A stretch of 11,487 nt of DNA from Candidatus Thorarchaeota archaeon (GCA_018238825.1 JABCSP010000043.1:1-11487), one strand, 5' to 3'; shown: positions 1 through 6,633, counted from the first letter of the stretch. Notes: a model not told the origin generated them from the letters alone. Numbers and translations are program-made.

Positions 1-98
1 GTTTTGAATGCCTTCTCAAAAAGAACTTCGAGATCAGTTTCAGGTGCACTGAAACAATCGTGAATCAAATCATCAACTGTCTTCAATGTAAGAGTCAT
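1..98 (-). CDS. Partial CDS, 5' end only; probable LipS1-like (biotin-synthase-like) radical SAM protein
   Basis: A minus-strand frame stays open from an ATG at 98-96 to the window edge and encodes about 32 residues beginning MTLTLKTVDDLIHDCFSAPE. It overlaps the 3' end of the LipS2-like gene by about 26 nt, a translationally coupled arrangement typical of co-transcribed partners. A GAGGTGG motif (105-99) directly abuts the ATG, which is too close for an ideal ribosome binding site, so a TTG a few codons inside (86-84 or 68-66) may be the real start. The acidic/hydrophobic pattern (a short helix, then a DLEVLFEKAFK-type helix) resembles the N-terminal helix before the barrel of biotin-synthase-like enzymes. 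The radical SAM cysteines lie beyond the window, so assignment as LipS1 rests on position next to LipS2 and the ligase and is inference. Confidence 0.45.
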   Translation of the reverse strand, partial: MTLTLKTVDDLIHDCFSAPETDLEVLFEKAFK

Positions 99-1203
99 CC
101 ACCTCATAAGTAAGAGAATAGTCACCTAGTTGTTCCCGAATTTTCTTCAGGTCGTCTTCATTCGGCACAATCGGAAAGTTACGCCAATGACCAATTGATG
201 CTTGGTATGGTGTACAGTTGCCCATTGGACGGTTGCACGCATTTTCCTGCGTATCTCCTTTACAACCAGAAGTCATGAACGCCTCACCGTTACTTGACAG
301 TTTGTCAAATTCAGCAGGGTTCACACCAAAGTCGATTACCTGACCAATGTCATTGAACTCCATCTTGCGTGATGATCCAAAATCGTAATTTATGATGTAT
401 CTAGCAAGTTGAACTCTTCTATAACTCCCCAACGGCGGTTGAGGATGGTCTTCCATGAGGGAACCTTCCTCGGGAAAGAAGGAGAAGAGGTGTGTTCTTG
501 CGCCCATATCTTGTGCTCGTTGGATTGTTTCGATTATTTCTTTTTCAGTTTCACCTACACCAACAATCAGATGTATACCTACATTTTCGGAACCAAAAAC
601 ATCAATGGACTCTTCAACAGTCTTCCAATATTTTGACCACTTGTGCGGTCCTTGAACACCTTTTCCTCTTAGTTCCTCGAAGATTTCTTCTGTAGCAGTA
701 TCAACTGCAATTCCAATCTTGTCAGCACCCGCATCTTTAGCACGAATAAGCCAATCCTTGGTGATAATCGTGGGTGTAATTAGAAGTGAGATTCGCGAGA
801 TTACTTCCCGAAGATCTGAAACTACCACGATACAATCTTCACGAGACCGCCCCAGAGTAATCATTGAAATACACACACGTTCAACGTGGGGACATATTCC
901 ATCTCTAAGTGCATTTTTCACATCTTCAATTGGAAATATGGGCCAATCAACTCGTATGAAACTACTATCTGTCCATTCGCTCTCAGTTTCTCGGGAGCCT
1001 GACAATCCACAATATGCGCACTTTGCATGACAGCCCTCATCATAGGTTAGCAGGAGATTGATACTATAGAGTTTTGCATCACGATAGAACTTTCCAGGAA
1101 TTTTCCCCATAGTCATGCCTGCTGCAAGACTAGTCCTAACATAGCTTGGTGACTCTCGAACTTCTTCAGTATCTGCACCATGTTTCTCTTCAACAATCTT
1201 CAT
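73..1203 (-). CDS. lipS2: Radical SAM lipoyl synthase component, LipS2-like
   Basis: Predicted iron-sulfur enzyme that, together with a LipS1 partner, would insert sulfur into a protein-bound octanoyl chain in the cytoplasm (the archaeal LipS1/LipS2 route that replaces LipA). Seen in the protein (376 aa from ATG 1203): a radical SAM CxxxCxxC motif at C58, C62, C65 (CHAKCAYCGLSGS), an FIRVDWP segment after it, a TIM-barrel-like pattern with GIHLIVGVGE around residues 209-218, and C-terminal cysteines at 314, 323 and 330 near an NRP motif that could hold an auxiliary cluster. The frame also opens at TTG 1209, but AGGTGG at 1216-1211 lies 7 nt from ATG 1203 and only 1 nt from the TTG, so ATG is preferred. 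It lies 37 nt downstream of the ligase gene and overlaps the next gene. Radical SAM membership is certain. LipS2, rather than another biotin-synthase-like enzyme, is inferred from remembered family features and the neighbouring ligase. Confidence 0.7.
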   Translation of the reverse strand: MKIVEEKHGADTEEVRESPSYVRTSLAAGMTMGKIPGKFYRDAKLYSINLLLTYDEGCHAKCAYCGLSGSRETESEWTDSSFIRVDWPIFPIEDVKNALRDGICPHVERVCISMITLGRSREDCIVVVSDLREVISRISLLITPTIITKDWLIRAKDAGADKIGIAVDTATEEIFEELRGKGVQGPHKWSKYWKTVEESIDVFGSENVGIHLIVGVGETEKEIIETIQRAQDMGARTHLFSFFPEEGSLMEDHPQPPLGSYRRVQLARYIINYDFGSSRKMEFNDIGQVIDFGVNPAEFDKLSSNGEAFMTSGCKGDTQENACNRPMGNCTPYQASIGHWRNFPIVPNEDDLKKIREQLGDYSLTYEVDDSYIEDS

Positions 1204-1210
1204 ACGCAAG

Positions 1211-1216
1211 CCACCT
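1211..1216 (-). promoter_or_regulatory. Ribosome binding site deciding the lipS2 start
   Basis: AGGTGG on the minus strand is 7 nt from ATG 1203 but only 1 nt from the in-frame TTG at 1209. The spacing favours the ATG. Confidence 0.6.
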
Positions 1217-1240
1217 AATGCCTCGTGCCAATTTCAATAA

Positions 1241-2338
1241 TCAAACAGTTCCAATGGCCATCCTGATACCTGTTTCAATATCTTCAGGATTCACTCCGGG
1301 TGATTCGATTCCATTTTCGGAGTATGCTATCCTGATACGTTTCAATAGTTCATCACCCTCAATAGAGCTACCAATTATCTCTCTCTCAAGTTGTGAGATT
1401 GCCTCATTTGGAAGCATGAAGAAATCACCGCTAATGACAACCTCATTCACTTTTTCATCCACAATCTCCACAGTGGTTCTAATGAGACCGCCAGGGGTCT
1501 TGAAGCTAGAAGTTCCTACAGATGCTGTAGCTGAGATTTTGACAGTTCTGGCATCAGTTAATCGACCACCACGTCTCCAATGAAGCCACTCATCAGAGAG
1601 ATACTTGGGTCGTAGTTCTGTCATTCGTCCTTTCTCCCAACTGGTGAGGTTCCCACGGACAAGTTCAATATCAAGGGTTTCTTCGTAGAGTCGAATAAGA
1701 TCCTCTTTCACTTCTGTTCTATCTGGTATTGAACCTGTTTCAAGAAGGACCGTGCTCATTCTTTCTCGGAGGCTCTTTGCAATCTTATCCCTAAACTTCT
1801 CATTTGGTACTTTCAACACCTTGACCATCATATCAAAGTTAAAGTCAAAGATTATGTTTCCAGTGAGGATACGTGCATCACCCACATCTCCAGCTCCGTT
1901 TCCAGATACTTTCTTTCCATTAGCGATGAGGTCGTTTACTGGCTTGAACTCTGTTGGAATTCCGAGATTTCTATATGCCTGCACTGGAGCCTCTAGGAAC
2001 TTCCTGTAATAATCATCAATCTTCTTGGGAGTTGTTGGACTATCAATTCTACCGATTAATTGGTAGAACATTTGACCTTCATCGAGATATACTCCGCCTC
2101 CACCAATCACTCTACGGGTGAAGAAAATGTCATTCTCTCGACAGAACTTGGTATCAATATCTGCTTCAATCTCCTGAAAGTGTCCAAGGCTTACAAGTGG
2201 TTTTGCAGGCCAGCATATAATCAATGTATTTTCTGATTCACCTTCAGTAATGCCCTGAGCTATCATATCATAGATAGTCTGTGTTTCCAAGGGATCAATT
2301 GCCCCAATATCAAGAAGTCTCCAGCTTTCGAGTGGCAT
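1241..2338 (-). CDS. lplA: Two-domain lipoate/octanoate-protein ligase (LplA-LplB type)
   Basis: ATP-dependent ligase that attaches lipoate or octanoate to a lysine of carrier proteins (GcvH or 2-oxoacid dehydrogenase E2) in the cytoplasm. The 365-aa protein shows the substrate-binding loop RRVIGGGGVYLDEG (75-88), the motif NDLIANGKKVSG (135-146) with the expected catalytic lysine K143 (equivalent to K133 of E. coli LplA), and GNI near 160. Residues about 265-365 form the accessory (LplB-like) domain, with PGGLIRTTVEI and ISGDFF motifs. The length fits a single-chain A+B ligase. A GGAG site (2349-2346) precedes the ATG by 7 nt. It is first in a run with the LipS2-like gene (37 nt away) and the partial gene after it, so it probably serves the same pathway, possibly as an sLpl(AB)-type octanoate/lipoate ligase. 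Whether it prefers free lipoate or octanoate cannot be read from the sequence. Confidence 0.86.
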   Translation of the reverse strand: MPLESWRLLDIGAIDPLETQTIYDMIAQGITEGESENTLIICWPAKPLVSLGHFQEIEADIDTKFCRENDIFFTRRVIGGGGVYLDEGQMFYQLIGRIDSPTTPKKIDDYYRKFLEAPVQAYRNLGIPTEFKPVNDLIANGKKVSGNGAGDVGDARILTGNIIFDFNFDMMVKVLKVPNEKFRDKIAKSLRERMSTVLLETGSIPDRTEVKEDLIRLYEETLDIELVRGNLTSWEKGRMTELRPKYLSDEWLHWRRGGRLTDARTVKISATASVGTSSFKTPGGLIRTTVEIVDEKVNEVVISGDFFMLPNEAISQLEREIIGSSIEGDELLKRIRIAYSENGIESPGVNPEDIETGIRMAIGTV

Positions 2339-2360
2339 AATATCGCTCCAAATATTGAAT

Positions 2361-2369
2361 CTTATAATC
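2361..2369 (-). promoter_or_regulatory. Putative TATA element for the lipoyl cluster
   Basis: GATTATAAG on the minus strand is centred about 26 nt upstream of the lplA ATG. At normal archaeal TATA spacing, transcription would start at or very near the start codon, giving a nearly leaderless mRNA, although a GGAG is present at 2349-2346. This is a motif match only. Confidence 0.35.
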
Positions 2370-2396
2370 GTATCTGAATTACTATTTTTTCACCTT

Positions 2397-2406
2397 GATA
2401 AAAAGG
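2397..2406 (+). promoter_or_regulatory. Putative TATA element for the ABC exporter operon
   Basis: GATAAAAAGG lies in the 105-bp divergent region. At archaeal TATA spacing the start would be near 2425, leaving a leader of about 18 nt that contains GTGAT. It sits within a short imperfect dyad (CCTT...AAGG, 2393-2406). Motif match only. Confidence 0.33.
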
Positions 2407-2430
2407 CTTAATTTTGCTCAATCTTGTTTT

Positions 2431-2435
2431 GTGAT
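2431..2435 (+). promoter_or_regulatory. Ribosome binding site for the ABC ATPase, selecting ATG 2444
   Basis: GTGAT, complementary to the 16S rRNA 3' end, is 8 nt before ATG 2444. The alternative in-frame TTG at 2435 would overlap it. Confidence 0.5.
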
Positions 2436-2443
2436 TGATATTG

Positions 2444-3208
2444 ATGATTGAAGCCATAACTCTGACGAAGAAGTTCAGTGAGTTCATTGCTGTTGATAGA
2501 CTCTCCTTTCAGGTTAACCCTGGCGAAATCTATGGACTTCTGGGTCCCAACGGCTCCGGAAAATCCACAACAATGAGAATGCTTCTGGGGCTTCTGAAAC
2601 CAACTGACGGAACTGCCCGTATCAACGGGTTTGATGTTCAAGAGAACACTGTTGAAGCAAAACGCTTCATGGGTTTTGTCCCCGAAGAAGCTGTTCTTCC
2701 TGACCGACTTACAGGGTGGGAATATATCAACTACGTAGGTGATATTTGGAGGGTTCCTCGCGGCTCTGAGCGAGATGAGGAAATTGATGAACTCCTGACA
2801 CTACTTGATATCAAAGATGCAAGCGATGATCTCATAGAAACCTACTCTAAGGGAATGTCTAGAAAGATAGGTATCGTTGCAGCACTCATTCATACACCCA
2901 AGATACTAATTCTTGATGAAGTGCAAGCTGGAATTGATCCACGCGGAGCTGCCACAATCAAAGAGATACTAATTGGTCTTCGTGATAGAGGGACTACAAT
3001 CCTGATGTCTACTCATGTGCTTGAAATTGCTGAACGTATGTGTGATAGAATTGGTATCATTAATGAGGGTAAGATGATAGCTGAAGGCACAATGACAGAA
3101 TTACGATTGAAGGCTAAGGGTCAGCAGTCACTAGAAGATATTTTCTTAAATTTGACCGGTGGTCCTGATATGCAGAGAATTGCTGCATTCCTGGGTGAAG
3201 ATTCTTGA
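2444..3208 (+). CDS. ABC transporter ATP-binding protein (ABC-2 exporter type)
   Basis: Cytoplasmic ATPase that would power the membrane permease encoded immediately downstream. From ATG 2444 (254 aa) it shows Walker A GPNGSGKS (34-41), the Q-loop region FVPEE (78-82; Glu replaces Gln, common in ABC-2 exporters of the CcmA/Nat class), a degenerate signature SKGMS (135-139), Walker B ILILDE (154-159) with catalytic Glu159, D-loop GIDP (163-166), and switch His191 (STH). The segment after Walker B reads DEVQAGIDP instead of the usual DEPTxGLDP. Length and motif order are normal for a single nucleotide-binding domain, which presumably works as a dimer. The in-frame TTG at 2435 would add three residues, but GTGAT 8 nt upstream favours the ATG. 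The stop overlaps the permease start by 4 nt, so the two are translationally coupled. The substrate is not predictable. Confidence 0.94.
   Translation: MIEAITLTKKFSEFIAVDRLSFQVNPGEIYGLLGPNGSGKSTTMRMLLGLLKPTDGTARINGFDVQENTVEAKRFMGFVPEEAVLPDRLTGWEYINYVGDIWRVPRGSERDEEIDELLTLLDIKDASDDLIETYSKGMSRKIGIVAALIHTPKILILDEVQAGIDPRGAATIKEILIGLRDRGTTILMSTHVLEIAERMCDRIGIINEGKMIAEGTMTELRLKAKGQQSLEDIFLNLTGGPDMQRIAAFLGEDS
3193..3198 (+). promoter_or_regulatory. Ribosome binding site supporting the TTG start of the permease
   Basis: GGGTGA inside the 3' end of the ATPase gene is 6 nt before the TTG at 3205, whose TTGA overlaps the upstream TGA stop. Confidence 0.65.
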
Positions 3209-4923
3209 TTGAGGACCTTCTAATCATGCTAAGGCATGATCTTACTGGAACAGTCCGAATCCGGAATGTGAAGGGGAAGCGTAGTGAACGAAAGAGTTTC
3301 TTCCGTAAGTATTCTCGGTTTGTTGGTGCTTTTGCGGTTGCAATAGCAATCCTCTTGGGTATTCTCTTCATATCGGATCTTCTGGGATGGGAGTTCATTC
3401 AAGCAGTAATAATTGATAACATCGAAATTGGTTCAACAATCTTCAATTTCATTATCATAATGTCTTTCATGGGTTCTATTGCAATCAGTGTGACTACTGT
3501 GGGCAATTCATCAAGAATGGAATACTTGATGACCATGCCAATTACACTGAAGACATTGTTCCTTGAGAAGACGATTGTAATCATCTTCTACAATGCAATG
3601 CTCTATCTCATTATTGGTACTCCCATCATCATCGGGTTTGCGATGGCCTCGGGTTCTACAATTGCACTTTTTTCAATTCCAATCTTTATCATCATGCTTC
3701 TAGCTAATGTCACTCTTGGAGTTTCGCTCGGAGGATTGATTGGTTTAGCTATAGCACGATTCCTCGCTGGGCGTCGCAGGTTAAAACAGATTGGCTGGTT
3801 CTTAGGAACAACAGTTGCTATACTCTTCAGCACGTTTTACTACTTCTCTCTCTTTACTTCTGAAGATGGTTTTGGCCAGATATTTAGTTTGATATTTGAC
3901 TTTGCCAGAATGCTTGGTCTAACCTCTAATATCAGTCCAGGAGGTGCAATGAATGCAGTTTCCCTGAGATTGATTGTGGGTCTTCCAATTCATATTACCG
4001 ATATCTTGCTCGCGACTCTTTTCCTGATTATTCCTGCATTCTTCATCTATGCGAATGCGCACTTCAGTGAAGCTGCTCACTATAGTGGATGGCTTGCCAG
4101 TGGGTCCAAGAGGTCATCAAAGGAAGAGGTGCGGATTGCTCACACAACTTGGAATCCATCTAACTATCCACTAATTAAAATGAGTACAACAACTAGTGTA
4201 TCAATGTGGTATAACACAGCATCCGTTCGACGTGAAGGACGAGTTCTAGCTAACTATCTTGTGGGTCCACTCAGAATGGTTCTCTGGCTCTTTCTCTTCC
4301 TTCTTACACCTGGTGGAGATGTGGCTGGTTTTACACCTTTCATCATCATTTCAGCTATGATTCCCTTTGCAGTTTCATATGGTGTGTATTTTGCAGGTTA
4401 CGAGCTTGTCTATGAAGGAAAGAACCTGATGAATCTTCAACTAGCTCCAGCAAGCCTTTCTGACTATGTGAAGGGCAAGGTCTTCAGTGCTGTGCCATTC
4501 ACACTGATAGCAACATCAGTAGCATCTGTTCTTGTCATTATTGTGGAATCAACTCTCTGGATCTATATTCCCGCTGTGATAATCTCCAGTTTATTTCTGA
4601 CACTTGCTTCAGGTGGGATTGCTTCATATTCAGCAGCAACAGGTGGCGATTTCAAGGCTGAGAGGAATATAAGCAGACAACGTGGTGCTGCAGTACAGAT
4701 GCCAATCAGAAGTATGTGGGCTATGGCTCGAGCTTATGTTTTTCCCAATATGTTAGGATTTGTTGGTTTGGGCGCATTGCTCGCAGTAGGCATCTTTTTT
4801 GGCCCAATCTATACCTATCTCGGTGTTCCACTCTTTGCACTGATATGTATCCAGATTATGAGATACTACACGGGAAAGACCGGTCGGAAACTTCAGACCA
4901 TTGAGGCAACTGAGTATATGTGA
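3205..4923 (+). CDS. ABC exporter permease, about 12 transmembrane segments
   Basis: Integral membrane partner of the upstream ATPase, 572 aa. A short basic N-terminus (residues 9-36, many Arg/Lys) is followed by hydrophobic segments at about 38-61, 78-101, 122-148, 153-185, 197-218 and 265-288. After a polar loop (about 290-350, rich in Ser/Arg), a second hydrophobic set covers about 353-376, 380-403, two segments between 430 and 490, and two between 510 and 560. This gives roughly two six-helix halves, consistent with a fused full-length ABC-2-like permease. The length is nearly double a typical single ABC-2 permease (about 250-300 aa), so one copy may replace a homodimer. The TTG start is supported by GGGTGA 6 nt upstream and by the 4-nt overlap with the ATPase stop. 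An ATG at 3226 is the alternative. No extracellular substrate-binding protein is nearby, which favours export over import. The cargo is unknown. Confidence 0.85.
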   Translation: MIEDLLIMLRHDLTGTVRIRNVKGKRSERKSFFRKYSRFVGAFAVAIAILLGILFISDLLGWEFIQAVIIDNIEIGSTIFNFIIIMSFMGSIAISVTTVGNSSRMEYLMTMPITLKTLFLEKTIVIIFYNAMLYLIIGTPIIIGFAMASGSTIALFSIPIFIIMLLANVTLGVSLGGLIGLAIARFLAGRRRLKQIGWFLGTTVAILFSTFYYFSLFTSEDGFGQIFSLIFDFARMLGLTSNISPGGAMNAVSLRLIVGLPIHITDILLATLFLIIPAFFIYANAHFSEAAHYSGWLASGSKRSSKEEVRIAHTTWNPSNYPLIKMSTTTSVSMWYNTASVRREGRVLANYLVGPLRMVLWLFLFLLTPGGDVAGFTPFIIISAMIPFAVSYGVYFAGYELVYEGKNLMNLQLAPASLSDYVKGKVFSAVPFTLIATSVASVLVIIVESTLWIYIPAVIISSLFLTLASGGIASYSAATGGDFKAERNISRQRGAAVQMPIRSMWAMARAYVFPNMLGFVGLGALLAVGIFFGPIYTYLGVPLFALICIQIMRYYTGKTGRKLQTIEATEYM

Positions 4924-5643
4924 TCATAATTTAATTTGCCCAACATTCTTACCTGCAGGTACAGTGATATCGCAATCAAAGTATAGACCGATCATGTTAC
5001 TCTCTACTTGGACTTTACTGAAATCATCTTGGGGTCCGTTTTGAAATTCTACTTCGACCTCTCCAGAACGACCGGTCTTGATGTCATAGGTGAGATATGC
5101 CGCAGTTAGCATTGCCATGTCATACCCCTTTCCTGTCACGCTAGGAATCATTTTGAGATTGATGTTCGGACCGCTATCGATCCATTCTCCCTCTTCATCC
5201 AAAGTGCATGTTGCCTTTAGTAATGTGACACCATCACGCTTCGCTGTACCGGTGATAGTATCTCCCTTCCAGTCTAAAGAAATATCAGCTCGTTTCCTAG
5301 GATAACCCCAGATCTCTCGACCTGCTGCTTGTGCAACATCCGTGTTTACGTAATTGTAGGCAAAGTATACACCTACTTCTTCTTCCTTCGTTTCAGGATT
5401 ATCAAAGAGACACTGAATCAACATCCCCGCCTCCATGAAAGTCCCTGCTTCCTTACAAGGCTGTTCTCCGAACATCATACCTGCAAGGGGCATCTGCGAA
5501 GGTCGCAGTGGTTCTGGAAGTAGTGCCTGTAAGGACTCTTCTGGAGGATTGAATAATGCTAGGAATAACTTAGCATCGAGATAGTGATATGGTGGTCCAG
5601 GATACGTTGGTGATAATAATGGTGTACCGATTCCTTCTTTCAT
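4924..5643 (-). CDS. Acetoacetate decarboxylase family protein lacking the canonical Schiff-base lysine
   Basis: 239-aa cytoplasmic protein of the acetoacetate decarboxylase (ADC) superfamily. Its N-terminus (TPLLSPTYPGPPY) matches the start of clostridial ADC (TPLTSPAFPRGPY), and GREIWGYPRKRADI (108-121) corresponds to clostridial GRELSAYPKKLG. In classic ADC the first lysine of PKK (K115) forms the Schiff base; here that position is Arg116, followed by Lys117. Glu71 (FMEAG) matches the conserved Glu76, whereas the Glu61 position appears to be Gly55 or nearby. The protein may therefore not be an acetoacetate decarboxylase and could act on another keto acid or as an aldolase- or hydratase-like enzyme, as other superfamily members do. 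The frame opens at TTG 5712, but AGGTGA 5 nt before ATG 5643 and homology at the N-terminus fix the start. Its stop codon abuts the stop of the opposing permease gene. Confidence 0.85.
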   Translation of the reverse strand: MKEGIGTPLLSPTYPGPPYHYLDAKLFLALFNPPEESLQALLPEPLRPSQMPLAGMMFGEQPCKEAGTFMEAGMLIQCLFDNPETKEEEVGVYFAYNYVNTDVAQAAGREIWGYPRKRADISLDWKGDTITGTAKRDGVTLLKATCTLDEEGEWIDSGPNINLKMIPSVTGKGYDMAMLTAAYLTYDIKTGRSGEVEVEFQNGPQDDFSKVQVESNMIGLYFDCDITVPAGKNVGQIKL

Positions 5644-5648
5644 GTTAT

Positions 5649-5654
5649 TCACCT
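5649..5654 (-). promoter_or_regulatory. Ribosome binding site deciding the ADC-family start
   Basis: AGGTGA on the minus strand is 5 nt before ATG 5643. The upstream in-frame TTG (5712) has no comparable site, so the shorter protein is preferred. Confidence 0.75.
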
Positions 5655-5705
5655 TCCATTCTTCTAAACAACCTGACTCTTGAATCTGTCGAGAGCCCAC
5701 TTTCT

Positions 5706-5719
5706 CTTCCAATAGGAAG
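5706..5719. repeat. Short inverted repeat (5-bp arms)
   Basis: CTTCC, a 4-nt AATA loop, then GGAAG. It touches the larger palindrome next to it. Alone it could be chance. Confidence 0.4.
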
Positions 5720-5743
5720 TTGTAGGACGACTTATCCTACAAC
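5719..5743. repeat. Perfect 9-bp inverted repeat between PAP2 and ADC-family genes
   Basis: GTTGTAGGA (5719-5727) and TCCTACAAC (5735-5743) are exact reverse complements around a 7-nt spacer. The repeat lies 8 nt past the PAP2 stop codon and about 75 nt upstream of the ADC-family start. No U-run follows on either strand, so a bacterial-type intrinsic terminator is unlikely. A dimeric repressor operator, or an RNA hairpin protecting or ending the PAP2 mRNA, are the main possibilities. Confidence 0.7.
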
Positions 5744-5751
5744 ATTCAACA

Positions 5752-6624
5752 TTAGAGGTTGACTTTCTTGAAAATCAGTGGCCACACAAAAATTCCCGTT
5801 ATCGCTGTTAGAAAGTATCGTACTGTTCGAAGCATGAGATCTTCAGATGGTAGTATCGGAGAAAGTCCAATCATTACACCGATAACTAGAACCAGTCCAA
5901 TCACGACACGTAGAACAAGTCGCCATTTTTGTCCATTAGGTGCTTCTACAGAAAATCCTACAAACCTATTCTCCAATGCGAGTCCCAATGCAAGACCCAT
6001 GGTTAGTCCTCCCAGAGCTCCAAAGTTGTCATTTGGTGGAGGTGGTATCAGCGCAGCGACCAGAGTCATCAGTAAACCAATGAAGAATACTGATAGTAGT
6101 AGATGTTCAAATTTGTATTGCGAAAAGAATTCTCTTGCAGGTTTTTCTAAACGGTAAAAACAAATTACAATAAGAATACCTAACCCCCAACCAAGGAGCA
6201 CATCTCCAATATAATGAACACCAAGATATATTCGTGAGATTCCAATCAGGAATGTTAGCACGAATGCCAGTAGAGCCATCCACCATGTCTTGATTCTTAC
6301 AGCAAACCATCCATAAAGTGAGGCTGATAACTGGGAGTGCCCACTAGGAGTACTGTAACTGGGGGCATCTGCTCCTGAAAACCAGTAACTTGAAGGAGGA
6401 CGTTCATTAGCAATAATAACCTTCAACCAATAATTGGTAAGTACTGAAACAATCAGCACATATGTTAGAATGATGGACTCTCTCTTGTTGAAAGTCCAGT
6501 AGCCGATTAGTAGTAATACGACATAGAAGACATAACTACCTAATTGAGAAACAAGTAGAAAGAAATCTCCTAACCCTGGTAAAGCATCTCGGAACACATC
6601 AATAATTCCTGGATCGAATAACAA
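5752..6624 (-). CDS. PAP2-family membrane phosphatase
   Basis: Membrane-bound phosphatase of the type 2 phosphatidic acid phosphatase superfamily, which removes phosphate from lipid or isoprenoid (di)phosphates; in an archaeon polyprenyl or archaeal lipid phosphates are plausible substrates. All three motifs are present: K68xxxxxxR75P76, P93-S-G-H96, and S130-R131...H137...D141, giving the catalytic histidines H96 and H137. Hydrophobic segments occur at about 20-43, 50-67, 115-130, 140-157, 171-193, 202-217, 236-254 and 266-285. The core ends near residue 160, so about 130 residues form an extra C-terminal membrane region beyond a minimal PAP2 protein. The start is TTG 6624, with GGAG 9 nt upstream; the ATG at 6628 is out of frame and quickly hits a stop. 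It is probably transcribed toward the ADC-family gene, 108 nt away. Confidence 0.9.
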   Translation of the reverse strand: MLFDPGIIDVFRDALPGLGDFFLLVSQLGSYVFYVVLLLIGYWTFNKRESIILTYVLIVSVLTNYWLKVIIANERPPSSYWFSGADAPSYSTPSGHSQLSASLYGWFAVRIKTWWMALLAFVLTFLIGISRIYLGVHYIGDVLLGWGLGILIVICFYRLEKPAREFFSQYKFEHLLLSVFFIGLLMTLVAALIPPPPNDNFGALGGLTMGLALGLALENRFVGFSVEAPNGQKWRLVLRVVIGLVLVIGVMIGLSPILPSEDLMLRTVRYFLTAITGIFVWPLIFKKVNL

Positions 6625-6633
6625 TCATTATCT

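Noticed and set aside
719..1030. Open plus-strand frame of 103 codons
   Set aside because: It is antisense to the radical SAM core, including the CxxxCxxC motif, and encodes a Ser/Arg-rich shadow translation.
1146..1583. Open plus-strand frame of 145 codons
   Set aside because: It lies antisense to the ends of the ligase and LipS2-like genes, which have clear motifs. Its translation is a low-complexity Ser/Ile/Pro mixture with no motif.
2408..2641. Minus-strand frame across the start of the ABC ATPase
   Set aside because: It overlaps the Walker A coding region and the divergent promoter and has no recognisable motif.
2435..4923. ABC exporter as part of a lipoyl or lipoate transport system with the neighbouring cluster
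   Set aside because: The genes are divergent, the ATPase and permease are of exporter type, and no energy-coupling-factor or substrate-binding component is present. Proximity alone is not enough.
5644..5712. Upstream TTG start giving the ADC-family protein 23 extra residues
   Set aside because: No ribosome binding site precedes TTG 5712, while AGGTGA lies 5 nt before ATG 5643, and family homology begins just after that ATG.
5719..5743. Palindrome as an intrinsic terminator for PAP2
   Set aside because: No T-run follows the stem on either strand, and archaeal termination relies on U-tracts rather than hairpins. Kept as a repeat only.
5759..6157. Open plus-strand frame of 132 codons
   Set aside because: It is antisense to the C-terminal half of the PAP2 gene and Ser/Pro/Thr-rich, as expected from reversed membrane-protein codons.
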